The position numbers and the translations under genes were made by a program. A stretch of 8,047 nt of DNA from an uncultured Gemmatimonadota bacterium (GTDB taxonomy: Bacteria; Gemmatimonadota; Gemmatimonadetes; Gemmatimonadales; GWC2-71-9). Within the stretch, counting starts at the first letter, position 1. Each line of letters starts with the position of its first letter. The stretch is from the NCBI GenBank assembly GCA_946479825.1, contig CAMLHU010000093.1, forward strand, positions 1 to 8,047. The letters are read 5' to 3'. Under the pieces are notes generated by a model. The model made no database searches. It saw nothing but the letters and a program-made list of their open reading frames with translations, and was not told where the DNA came from. Below are positions 1 through 7,171 of this stretch, piece after piece.

Positions 1-373
1 AGGCGATGACCGGGTGGCCGACGCGGGCCCAGTACCAGTAGCCCAGGGCGAACGGGAGGACCACGCCGACCAGCGCCACCGCCGCCGAGGCGGTGCCGAC
101 CCGGAACATCTCCCGGAGGTCGGTCTCGAGCCCGATCTCGAAGAGCAGGAGGACGACGCCGAGCTCGGCGAGGAGATGGATGAAACCGGCGCCGGTGCCG
201 TCGTGCGGGATGACGCCGATGGCCCCGAGCAGGATGCCGGCGACGAGCTCGCCCAGCACCGCGGGCTGGCCGATCCGCTCCGCCAGCTCGCCGCACAGCT
301 TCCCCCCGACGAGGATCGCGGCGAGGACGGCGAGCATGGCCGGGACCGAGGTGGCGCCGGCCACGCCGGTCAC
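1..373 (-). CDS. Cation:proton antiporter, KefB/CPA2 type, N-terminal fragment
   Basis: This is the first 124 residues of an inner-membrane monovalent cation/proton antiporter; the rest lies beyond the left edge of the window. The visible part holds about three to four hydrophobic segments (roughly residues 11-24, 38-55, 66-81 and 95-115). It has the motifs typical of the family's N-terminus: GQPAVLGELVAGILLG at 35-50 and LAELGVVLLLFEIGLETD at 68-85. I chose the GTG at 373 because it overlaps the TGA of the upstream gene by 4 nt (GTGA) and has a good GAGGAA Shine-Dalgarno 5 nt upstream. The family exchanges K+ or Na+ for protons, but the ion cannot be told from this fragment. It sits last in the visible operon, and its link to the envelope genes before it is only positional. 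Regulatory domains such as TrkA-N, if present, would lie outside the window. Confidence 0.87.
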   Translation of the reverse strand, partial: MTGVAGATSVPAMLAVLAAILVGGKLCGELAERIGQPAVLGELVAGILLGAIGVIPHDGTGAGFIHLLAELGVVLLLFEIGLETDLREMFRVGTASAAVALVGVVLPFALGYWYWARVGHPVIA

Positions 374-735
374 AGCGGTTCCTCGGCGTGGGGCTTGAAG
401 ACGAAGACGTGGGAGAAGAACTGGACCGTGACGGTGTCCGAGTACTCGGTGTCGATGGTGATCTTGCGGTCGGTCCCGCCGAGGCGGCGGATGCGGAGGT
501 TCTTGACCGCGTCGTTGGGGAGGGAGAGCTCGTCGGCCTTGTCCACGACCCGCCGGCGGATGGTCGCGTCGGTGAGGCTCGGCGCCAGCCGGGCCGCCGA
601 GCGCATCTCGTCGGTCAGCTGGTAGTAGCGGATGAACACCGAGGCGATCGGGATGCCGAAATAGAGCACCGCCCCGAGCAGGAGGAGCGAGAACAGGCAT
701 CCGCTCGAGCTGGAGCCGCGGCGGCCGGTCACCAT
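370..735 (-). CDS. Small membrane-anchored protein, DUF4845-like in layout
   Basis: This is a 121-residue protein of unknown function. A short Arg/Ser-rich N-terminus (MVTGRRGSSSSG) precedes one strong membrane segment at about residues 13-34. The remaining roughly 85 residues form a soluble, probably periplasmic, domain. The layout (N-terminal anchor, a helical stretch with YYQLTDEMRSAARL, then an alternating beta-like tail ITIDTEYSDTVTVQFF) resembles DUF4845 proteins. I judge this from general shape, not from a conserved catalytic motif. The ATG at 735 is supported by an AGGGAG Shine-Dalgarno 10 nt upstream and overlaps the end of the LptE-like gene by 7 nt. An in-frame GTG at 732 would give a 4-nt overlap instead. 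Its own TGA overlaps the antiporter start. It appears co-transcribed with outer-membrane assembly genes, but no specific role can be assigned. Confidence 0.82.
   Translation of the reverse strand: MVTGRRGSSSSGCLFSLLLLGAVLYFGIPIASVFIRYYQLTDEMRSAARLAPSLTDATIRRRVVDKADELSLPNDAVKNLRIRRLGGTDRKITIDTEYSDTVTVQFFSHVFVFKPHAEEPL
379..384 (-). promoter_or_regulatory. Ribosome binding site for the antiporter gene
   Basis: GAGGAA on the minus strand lies 5 nt before the GTG at 373, inside the coding region of the preceding gene. It is one of the few clear Shine-Dalgarno sequences in this operon and supports the GTG start, which overlaps the previous stop codon as GTGA. Confidence 0.6.
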
Positions 736-1238
736 TGCGATTGCGCTCCCTGGACGATGTTGGTCACGAGCTGGTCCAGCGCCTTCCTCCGGCCGTTCTG
801 CTCCTGGCCGGGGTCGTAGTCCCCTTCGACGGTCAGGCCGCTCCGCTGCCAGAGGGTGCGGTTCCGCTTCTGGTCCACGATCTCGACCGAGACGGTGATC
901 TGCACCAGCCGCTTGGTGACGTTCACCGTGTTCTGCGCGGTCCCGGTGTAGGCCACGGGGACGTCCGGCTCGTAGCGGCTGATCGACCCGCGGACGATCG
1001 CGTCGGCCTGGTCCTGTCCCGCCTGCCGGAGCCCGAGGTTCCGCTCCATGGCGTCGCGCACCGCGAGGTTCACGTCCTGGGTGAGCGTGGGGTCTGACGT
1101 CAGGTTGTCGAACGGCAGCACCGCCACGGTCCGGATGTCGTCCGGCAAGCCGCCCCCGCTGAAGCCGTAGAGGCAGCCGGTCAGCAGCAGCGCGCTAAGG
1201 CTCGCGAGGACGCCAGACGTCCGGCGGAAAATGCGCAG
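729..1238 (-). CDS. lptE: LptE-family LPS-assembly lipoprotein (probable CTG start)
   Basis: This is an LptE-like outer-membrane lipoprotein of 169 residues with the start chosen here. LptE plugs the LptD barrel and helps insert lipopolysaccharide into the outer leaflet. The mature domain fits the family: an early TVAVLPFDNLTSD strand, an LAVRDAMERNLGL helix, ADAIVRGSISRYEP, then paired strands ending in RNRTLWQRSGLTVEG. The first standard start codon in frame is a TTG at 1148, but that would drop the signal peptide. Reading upstream in the same frame gives MRIFRRTSGVLASLSALLLTGC, built as basic n-region, hydrophobic core and perfect LTGC lipobox with Cys at 22. No ATG, GTG or TTG occurs in frame near it. 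The CTG at 1238 fits, with a weak GAAGAG 8 nt upstream. This start overlaps the end of the LolB-like gene by 44 nt. The family call is fairly sure; the start is inferred. No LptD gene is visible in the window. Confidence 0.8.
   Translation of the reverse strand: MRIFRRTSGVLASLSALLLTGCLYGFSGGGLPDDIRTVAVLPFDNLTSDPTLTQDVNLAVRDAMERNLGLRQAGQDQADAIVRGSISRYEPDVPVAYTGTAQNTVNVTKRLVQITVSVEIVDQKRNRTLWQRSGLTVEGDYDPGQEQNGRRKALDQLVTNIVQGAQSQW
746..751 (-). promoter_or_regulatory. Ribosome binding site for the small membrane protein gene
   Basis: AGGGAG on the minus strand is 10 nt upstream of the ATG at 735 and lies within the 3' end of the LptE-like coding region. The spacing favours the ATG at 735 over the in-frame GTG at 732, where it would be 13 nt away. 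Confidence 0.5.
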
Positions 1239-1893
1239 AGGAGTCGCTCTTCGTGAACGTGAGATCGAGCCGTGCCGGAACGTCCGGCATCGTGAGCCGC
1301 GCCGCCACCGGGCGGCCGTCCGGACCGAACCGGGTATCCACCCGCCCCACCACCCTGCCCTTGCGCCGCACCTCGGCCACGAGCCGGCCTGGCGCCCGGG
1401 CCCATTCCACCGTGTCGGCGCCGGCCACCCCGCGCCACGCCAGGGTGCCGCCGGCCTGTCCCGCCCAGATCACCTGCCCCTCGACCGGGATCCGCGCCAC
1501 CCCGAACACCGCCCACATCAACGGATAGCTCGGCACCAGCTTCCGGATCGCGTCTTCGGGGCGGACCCAGACCGCGGTGTCGCCCACCACCATCGCGGCG
1601 GCGGGGCTCGCCCCGAGCGGCCCCGCGACGTCGAAGCGGATCGAGTCGGGCCCCGCGATGTGGGCGCTCCCGCGTCCACCTGCGGCGCTCCGATCGTCGC
1701 GATACTGCCACTTGAACCGATGGAGCCAGCGCCCGCTCGGCACCGTCGCCGCGGCCCATCCGGCTGCCACACCCGGCTCGACCGGGACCGCCGACTCCGG
1801 CACCACGGCCGGTGGCGCTCCGGTGCAGGCCGCCGTCAGCAGGGCAAGATAGGAAAGCCGCACCACAGGGTCAAGCAGAACTCGTTGTGCCAT
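1195..1893 (-). CDS. LolB-like outer-membrane lipoprotein
   Basis: This is a 232-residue predicted lipoprotein. The N-terminus is a signal peptide ending in LLTAAC with the lipidated Cys at 23, followed by a Pro/Val-rich linker to about residue 50. The rest looks like a LolA/LolB-type curved beta-sheet. It shows GRWLHRFKWQYRDD, GRGSAHIAGPDSIRFDVAGP, a helix-like VRPEDAIRKLVPSYPLMWAVFG, then a run of beta strands including RKGRVVGRVDTRFGPDGRPV. LolB receives lipoproteins from LolA and places them in the outer membrane. Overall similarity to LolB is a fold-level impression, so a general lipid-binding lipoprotein is also possible. The ATG at 1893 overlaps the TGA of the preceding barrel gene by 1 nt (TGATG), a reinitiation arrangement, and no strong Shine-Dalgarno is present. 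Asp8 inside the signal n-region is slightly odd; in-frame GTG codons at positions 10 and 11 are alternative but would leave a very short signal. Confidence 0.78.
   Translation of the reverse strand: MAQRVLLDPVVRLSYLALLTAACTGAPPAVVPESAVPVEPGVAAGWAAATVPSGRWLHRFKWQYRDDRSAAGGRGSAHIAGPDSIRFDVAGPLGASPAAAMVVGDTAVWVRPEDAIRKLVPSYPLMWAVFGVARIPVEGQVIWAGQAGGTLAWRGVAGADTVEWARAPGRLVAEVRRKGRVVGRVDTRFGPDGRPVAARLTMPDVPARLDLTFTKSDSSAHFPPDVWRPREP
1247..1252 (-). promoter_or_regulatory. Candidate ribosome binding site for the CTG start of the LptE-like gene
   Basis: GAAGAG on the minus strand lies 8 nt before the CTG at 1238, within the 3' end of the LolB-like coding region. It is a weak match to the Shine-Dalgarno consensus but correctly spaced. 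It is the only ribosome-binding candidate I see that would allow the lipoprotein signal peptide to be translated. Confidence 0.35.
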
Positions 1894-4706
1894 CAGAAGT
1901 TATATCCAAAGAAGAAGCTCACGAACCGTTGCCGTTCCTGGTCGGGAACGAGCCCGTATCCGTCGAAGTTGCCGGTGCTCCACCGGTTGCCCCAGTCGAG
2001 CCGCAGGACTGCGACCGGACCGAGCGGCATCCGGAAGCTGAGACCGTAGCTCCCGAGGGTGGAGGTGGCCGACGGGTCGTCGTACCACGCCTTGCCGACG
2101 TCGGCGAAGAGCGCGCCCTGGACGCCGGGGAGGCGCATCTCCTGGATCGGGAACCCGAGCCCAAGATAGTCGAAGATCGGGAACCGGAACTCCTGGCTCA
2201 GCAACACAGCGTGGGTGCCGACGATATAGCCGTACAGGGGAAAGCCGCGGAGGCCGAGCGTCCCGCCGATGTTGACCCGGTGGGGACGGTCGCCCCCGCT
2301 GAGGAAGCCGAACGCCCGGACGGCGTAGCCGCTCTGGCGAGAGGCGCGGAAATACTGCCGGACGTCCCCGGTCAGCACCCAGCTGTCGAAGCGGTCGTTG
2401 GTGAGGTCGCTCGCGATCCCGGCGGTGAACGCCGCGCGGGTCCCGTCGATCGGGCCGGTAGGTAGCCAGGCGGAGTTGTCGAAGATCCAGCTCAGGTACT
2501 GGCCGGCGAGATAACCCACCCGATGGGGATCGGCCACCGGTAGCGTGAAGTCGAAGCGATCCGAGTGTTCGAGGACCAGGGTCCCCTCGACCCGGCTGAA
2601 TCGGCTGAGCGGGTAGCGCACGAGGCCGAAGGCCCCCGCCGCGCTCTCCCGATAGTCCTCGGTGAAGCTGCCCTCGAAGACGCTGCCCTTCACCCGGAAG
2701 GCGCCGACGCCCCAGTTGACCCGGCGGGACTGGTCGATGTAGAGCGCGCTGGCGTTGATGTTGTCGAAGAGCGAGCCGAAGTCCCTGCCCTGGTAGCTCG
2801 AGACGTCGCCGACGATCACGTGGTCGCCGAGCAGGTCGCTGAAGACGCCGGTGATCCCCTGGGCGCTCGCCACGCCGGGGATGATGGCGGCGTCAGCGAG
2901 CGCGAAGTCGAGCGAGTACCGCGCCCGGTACGGCGGCGCCGCGGCGACCTGGGCGGTGTCCGCGGGGCGCTCGGGCCAGGTCCACCGGTCCGCCGGCGCG
3001 GCGGCGAGGGTGGCCGGCGTGGTATCGCGCCGGGCGAGCGTGTCGGCCGGGATGAGGTAGACGCCGAACGCCAGGTCGCGGAATCCACCCGCGAGGATCG
3101 CGTCGCGCCCGGGGACCCACGACGGGTCGTACACTCCCGTCCAGGCCGAGGTCTCGCGCCGGCCCCTGCCGGCGGTATCGACCGAGAACGCGTTGAGCAC
3201 GCCATCGCGTGACGAGGCGTAGTAGATCCGCCCGTTCGCGGCCCAGCTCGGCGACTCGTCCACCCACGGGCCGCTGGTCAGCTGCCGCACCTGGCCGTCG
3301 GCCAGGTCCAGCACGAACAGATTCATCGCGCCGTCGAGCCCCCCGGCCGTGCGGTCGGACGCGAAGGCGAGCTCCCGGCCGTCGGGGCTCGGACTCGGGT
3401 CGAGGTCCTGGTAGCGGTCGTCGGTGAGGTGTTCGAGGCGCTCGCCGCGGAAGGTGAACCGATAGAGGTCGGACACCCCCGACTCGGTGAGCCCGCTGAA
3501 CACCACGGCCGAGTCGCCCGGCAGCCAGGCCGGCGACAAGATGCCGACGAGATCGGGGAACTGGTAGCGGGCGGCGATCGCGTGGTGGGCAAGGTCCCAC
3601 ACGACGAGCGCATCGCGCTCGTTGTACCGCGAGGAGAAGAGGAGGTAGCCCGGTCGCCGCGCATCCGGCCGCGACTCGAACGGATGGAACGACTCGAGCT
3701 CGGCCGACCGGCCGGCGCGGGCGAGGGTCCGGAGCGGTCCGCCGTCGAGGCCCCGCTCCGCCAGGATGATGTCGCCCTTGGGGGCGGTGAAGAACACCGC
3801 CGAGTCTCCGGCGGGATCGAGCACCGGCTTGACCGCGCCCTGGGCGATCAGCCGCGCGTCGGCGTCGAGCGCGCCCCGCCCGACCGTCACCGGGTAGTAG
3901 GCGCGACGCATCGCCTCCTGGAACTCGGCGCTCAGCTGCTCGAGCGACTTGCCGTACACGCCCTTGATGGCGTCCGGAAAGTCCTGGTAGCGCCAGAGGT
4001 CGCGGTAGAACCGGGCGATCCGCCACGCCCCGTACCGCTCCGCCAGCCACTGGTGGATCCGGCCGCCGAGCGGATAGACGATCGGGCTCGTCACGTCCGC
4101 CAGCACGGTGAACGACGGGAGCTGGCCTGAGATGACGAGGTCGCGCAGGATCATCTCATCCCGGGCGTCCTGGCCGGCCGAGAAGTACTCCGCGAGCCCT
4201 TCGGACCACCAGAGCGGGATGAACGTCGTGACGTCGTGAAAAGTGCGGAGGTAGGCGTCGGTCTCCAGGTCGAGCTGGAAGACGTGGGTCATCTCGTGGC
4301 GGAGGGTGCCACGGAACTCGGCGAAGTTGCCGCGGAACGGCAGGGTGACGCGGCGCTTGAGGAAGTCGGTGACGCCGAGGATCGCCTCGGGAGGCACGAA
4401 CGGGAGGACGTTGGTCTGCTCGAAGTGCGCCGGCGTGGCATACAACACGAGCGGGATGCGGGCCGCGACCTCGTGGTCGAAGCGGCGGGCGAGGGTGTCG
4501 TAGCTCTCTTCGGCCCAATCCAGCGCGGCCGGCGCCAGCGCCGCCTCGGCCGGATAGAAGTAGAGGTCCACGTGCGCGCCCTTGAGCACGTGCCAGTCGA
4601 GGCGCCGGTACTGGATCTTGTTCTGGCCGAAGTCCGCCACCTGGGCCGCGACCGGAGCCGCCGCGACCACCGCAAGGGCGAGGACCAGGGCCAGCCGGCG
4701 CGTCAC
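1893..4706 (-). CDS. Peptidase-MA-like / TolB-propeller / Omp85-like barrel fusion protein
   Basis: This is a 937-residue exported protein with three parts. A signal peptide spans residues 1-21 (cleavage likely after PVAA). Residues about 30-270 form a gluzincin-like metallopeptidase with HEMTH at 137-141 and WWSEGLAEYF at 166-175. His137, His141 and Glu169 would bind zinc and Glu138 would be catalytic. All are present, so activity is possible. Residues about 285-560 form a beta-propeller with PD40/TolB-like blades, clearest in LTDDRYQDLDPSPSPDGREL (427-446) and LTSGPWVDESPSWAANGRIY (476-495). From about 600 to the end is an outer-membrane beta-barrel ending in aromatic Phe (FFFGYNF). It contains an Omp85/BamA-like LRGF motif (819-822) and a glycine-rich approach GGTLG. 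The GTG at 4706 overlaps the previous TGA by 4 nt. No POTRA domains are seen; the propeller and peptidase take their place. The domain calls are solid, but the substrate and the side of the membrane the soluble part faces are unknown. Confidence 0.88.
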   Translation of the reverse strand: MTRRLALVLALAVVAAAPVAAQVADFGQNKIQYRRLDWHVLKGAHVDLYFYPAEAALAPAALDWAEESYDTLARRFDHEVAARIPLVLYATPAHFEQTNVLPFVPPEAILGVTDFLKRRVTLPFRGNFAEFRGTLRHEMTHVFQLDLETDAYLRTFHDVTTFIPLWWSEGLAEYFSAGQDARDEMILRDLVISGQLPSFTVLADVTSPIVYPLGGRIHQWLAERYGAWRIARFYRDLWRYQDFPDAIKGVYGKSLEQLSAEFQEAMRRAYYPVTVGRGALDADARLIAQGAVKPVLDPAGDSAVFFTAPKGDIILAERGLDGGPLRTLARAGRSAELESFHPFESRPDARRPGYLLFSSRYNERDALVVWDLAHHAIAARYQFPDLVGILSPAWLPGDSAVVFSGLTESGVSDLYRFTFRGERLEHLTDDRYQDLDPSPSPDGRELAFASDRTAGGLDGAMNLFVLDLADGQVRQLTSGPWVDESPSWAANGRIYYASSRDGVLNAFSVDTAGRGRRETSAWTGVYDPSWVPGRDAILAGGFRDLAFGVYLIPADTLARRDTTPATLAAAPADRWTWPERPADTAQVAAAPPYRARYSLDFALADAAIIPGVASAQGITGVFSDLLGDHVIVGDVSSYQGRDFGSLFDNINASALYIDQSRRVNWGVGAFRVKGSVFEGSFTEDYRESAAGAFGLVRYPLSRFSRVEGTLVLEHSDRFDFTLPVADPHRVGYLAGQYLSWIFDNSAWLPTGPIDGTRAAFTAGIASDLTNDRFDSWVLTGDVRQYFRASRQSGYAVRAFGFLSGGDRPHRVNIGGTLGLRGFPLYGYIVGTHAVLLSQEFRFPIFDYLGLGFPIQEMRLPGVQGALFADVGKAWYDDPSATSTLGSYGLSFRMPLGPVAVLRLDWGNRWSTGNFDGYGLVPDQERQRFVSFFFGYNF

Positions 4707-6730
4707 CGATGGATGGATCGGATGAGGTCGCCCTGGACGATGCGGGCGAGGGTCGCCGTGCCGCTATCCACCTCGCCGAACACCGTATAGTTGCCGTCCA
4801 GGTGGGGCTGGGGACTCAGGGTGATGAACCACTGGCTCCCGCCGGTATCGGGCCCGGAGAGCGCCATCCCGACCGTCCCGGCCTCGTACCGGCGCGCGTT
4901 GATCTCGTCGCGGATGGCGTAGCCGGGGCCGCCGTTGCCGTCGCCGCGCGGGTCGCCGTCCTGGACCACGAAGTTCGGCACCACGCGGTGGAACCGGTGC
5001 CCGTCGAAGTATCTGGCGTCCACCAGCCGCAGGAAGTTCGCGACGGTGAGCGGGGCGTCGGCACCGAAAAGCTTGAGGGTCAACGTACCGCGCCCCTCGA
5101 CGTCCACGGTCACAAGAGGGTTCCGGAGCGAGTCCGGCGCCACGATGAACCGCCGCGCCAGCGCCCGGTAATCCTCGAGGGTCCGGCCGGTGCGGATCGG
5201 CGTCGACGGCCCCCAGTGGTCGGCGAGTTCGGGCCAGTTCTGCTCGGCCCACGCCCGAAGCTGGTAGTCGGCCGGGCTCGGTTCGGTCCCGGCGAACGCG
5301 CGGGCGGCCATCCCGTCGGGAAGCGCGGCGAGGCGGTGGAGCGCGGCCAGCGCCGACTCACCCGCATCGGGGAACGAATCGCGAGCCGCGCGATGCCAGG
5401 CCGCCACGAGCGGCCCGGCATCCGCCGCGTTCGGCGCCCGGCCGATGATGTCGGCGGCGGCGCCCCGCGCCGCCGGGTCCTGGTCACCGAGGTGGGCCCG
5501 TCCGGCGGCGAGCAGGTCGGCGGGCGCTCCATGGACCGCCGCGGTCCACGCCGAGAGGGCCGCAGCCACGACCCGACCGTCCAGGTCGTTCACCAAGTGG
5601 GCGGGCATGGCCCCCGGGGCGGCGACCGCCCAACCCTCGGCCGCGGCCGCGCGGTCACGCCAGTCCGACGATCGCTCCCACGTCGGGACCGCCGACCGGA
5701 ATCCAGCGGCGTCCACCCGGGCGAGCGCAAGGAGCGCCGCCCGGCGCACCGCCCAGGACCTGCCCTGCCGGGCGGTCCGTGCCAGCGCGTCGCGGGCCCG
5801 CGTGCCGCCGATCCGACCGAGCACGTCGGCCGCCTGCACGTCCACGTTGGCGATCCCGGCGTCGAGCAGCGGGATGACGTCGCCGGCGGTGGTCGAATCT
5901 TCGAACGTGGCCAGCGAGCGAAGGGCGTTGATAATGAGGCCCGGATCGGTCTCGCCGATGGCCGACCGAAGCGCGGAGATCACGTCGCGCCGCGGGAGGC
6001 CGCCGGAGTCGGCGAAGGTCTGGGTGAGCGCCCTGACCGCCTCGGCGCGCACCGGGGTGGCCTGGTCGCGGCTCAGCTGGAGCAACAGGCCCGCGGCGTC
6101 GCGGGGATGGAGCCGCGCCAGCGAGTAGGCTGCCGCCCCCCGGTCGCCGGCCGCGCCGGGTCGCGCGGCGTCCTCGACGAACTCCACCGGGGCGCGCCGC
6201 CCGAGCCGCCAGGCCTCGGCGATCACCCGCTGCTGGAAGGCGCCCGGGTCCGGCGCCCGGATCCGGGAGGGATCGGCCAGCGCCGCGGCGAGGAACTGCG
6301 CGGCCGCGGGGCCGCCGATCCGCGCGAGGGCGGTCGCCGCTTCGAGCGACGCGGCCTCCGAGATCGCGACGGGTCCGGTGAGCCAGGCCACGATCGGCGC
6401 CACGGCCGCCGTATCGCGCATCAGCCCGAGGCTGAACACCGCCTCGGCATCGAGCCCCGAGTCGGGATTCGCGAGGTACTCGGCGAGCAGCGGGATGCCG
6501 GCCGGGTCGCCGATGCGGCCGATGGCCCGGAGCGCGTACCGCTGCACCACCGAATCCGGCGACCGCAACGCCGCGCCGAGCAACGCGGGGTCGAACCGCC
6601 GCGCGTCCTCGGTGGCGAGGATCGGCGCGAGCCCCTCGACCGTCGCGGCGTCCTGGGCGCGGAGGGCCGGCGCGGCGGCGGCGAGGGCGAGGAGCAGGGC
6701 CGGAAGGATGCGGGACACGTGGACTCTCAT
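4703..6730 (-). CDS. Secreted HEAT-repeat protein with C-terminal cyclophilin prolyl isomerase domain
   Basis: This 675-residue protein has a signal peptide at 1-25 (cleavage after ALRA), so it is probably periplasmic. Residues about 35-480 are HEAT-type helical repeats, for example VVQRYALRAIGRIGDPAGIP (61-80), LDAEAVFSLGLMRDTAAVAP (93-112) and DVQAADVLGRIGGTRARDAL (297-316). Residues 537-675 are a cyclophilin domain that catalyses cis-trans isomerisation of peptidyl-prolyl bonds. FHRVVPNFVVQDGD holds the equivalents of CypA Arg55 (Arg582), Phe60 (Phe587) and Gln63 (Gln590); GSQWF at 631-635 holds the Phe113 equivalent. The Trp121 position of human CypA is His643, so cyclosporin binding is expected to be weak. 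The repeats presumably recruit a client or partner. The ATG at 6730 directly follows the thioesterase TGA with no gap and no Shine-Dalgarno, suggesting coupled translation. The next gene, an outer-membrane barrel, is a natural client, though that is inference. Confidence 0.92.
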   Translation of the reverse strand: MRVHVSRILPALLLALAAAAPALRAQDAATVEGLAPILATEDARRFDPALLGAALRSPDSVVQRYALRAIGRIGDPAGIPLLAEYLANPDSGLDAEAVFSLGLMRDTAAVAPIVAWLTGPVAISEAASLEAATALARIGGPAAAQFLAAALADPSRIRAPDPGAFQQRVIAEAWRLGRRAPVEFVEDAARPGAAGDRGAAAYSLARLHPRDAAGLLLQLSRDQATPVRAEAVRALTQTFADSGGLPRRDVISALRSAIGETDPGLIINALRSLATFEDSTTAGDVIPLLDAGIANVDVQAADVLGRIGGTRARDALARTARQGRSWAVRRAALLALARVDAAGFRSAVPTWERSSDWRDRAAAAEGWAVAAPGAMPAHLVNDLDGRVVAAALSAWTAAVHGAPADLLAAGRAHLGDQDPAARGAAADIIGRAPNAADAGPLVAAWHRAARDSFPDAGESALAALHRLAALPDGMAARAFAGTEPSPADYQLRAWAEQNWPELADHWGPSTPIRTGRTLEDYRALARRFIVAPDSLRNPLVTVDVEGRGTLTLKLFGADAPLTVANFLRLVDARYFDGHRFHRVVPNFVVQDGDPRGDGNGGPGYAIRDEINARRYEAGTVGMALSGPDTGGSQWFITLSPQPHLDGNYTVFGEVDSGTATLARIVQGDLIRSIHR

Positions 6731-7171
6731 TCAGAAGAGGCGGACGGGGTCGGGGATGGCGCGGAGCGCCTCCGCGACCCGGTCCGGCAGGCGGGTCGGG
6801 GCGAACGCGGCGTCGAGGCAGAGCAGCGAGGTCGTGGCGGTGACGAGCAGCGTCCCCTCCTCCGCCTGCTCCACGGCGTATCCGAAGCCGACCCGGCGGC
6901 TCGCGACCTCGCGCACCCAGCAGCGCACGCGGATCGGGTCGTCGTAGCGCGCCGGGCGGCGGTAGCGCAGCTGGGCGTCGCTGACCGCGAGCCGCAGCCC
7001 CGCCGCCTCGAGCTCCCGATAGCTCATGCCGGACAGCCGCAGGTGTTCGGTCCGGGCCACGTCGAGCCAGACCAGGTACCGGGCGTGATATACCACGCCC
7101 ATCTGGTCGGTCTCGGCATAGTTGACCCGGTGGTACGTCTCGGAGACGTCCGGAGCGAGGGTCGGATTCAC
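6731..7171 (-). CDS. Acyl-CoA thioesterase, 4-hydroxybenzoyl-CoA thioesterase (YbgC/FadM) family
   Basis: This is a 146-residue single hotdog-fold cytoplasmic thioesterase that hydrolyses acyl-CoA or acyl-ACP thioesters. The N-terminal signature YAETDQMGVVYHARYLVWLD (18-37) matches the family, with the catalytic Asp at 22, followed by MGVVYHARY and the AR-T-E-hLR helix (ARTEHLRLSG). RYRRPARYDDPIRVRCWV then fits the central strands. Length is normal for the family. The GTG at 7171 is the first start after the divergent intergenic region and heads the operon. No Shine-Dalgarno is visible before it. YbgC genes often sit beside tol-pal genes, but no tolQRAB or pal appears here, although the third gene carries a TolB-like propeller. 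The exact substrate cannot be read from the sequence. Confidence 0.92.
   Translation of the reverse strand: MNPTLAPDVSETYHRVNYAETDQMGVVYHARYLVWLDVARTEHLRLSGMSYRELEAAGLRLAVSDAQLRYRRPARYDDPIRVRCWVREVASRRVGFGYAVEQAEEGTLLVTATTSLLCLDAAFAPTRLPDRVAEALRAIPDPVRLF

Noticed and set aside
1181..1759. A 192-residue minus-strand frame overlapping the LolB-like gene and the LptE signal region
   Set aside because: It is Gly/Arg-rich out-of-frame translation of the LolB-like gene. The lipobox and conserved motifs lie in the other two frames.
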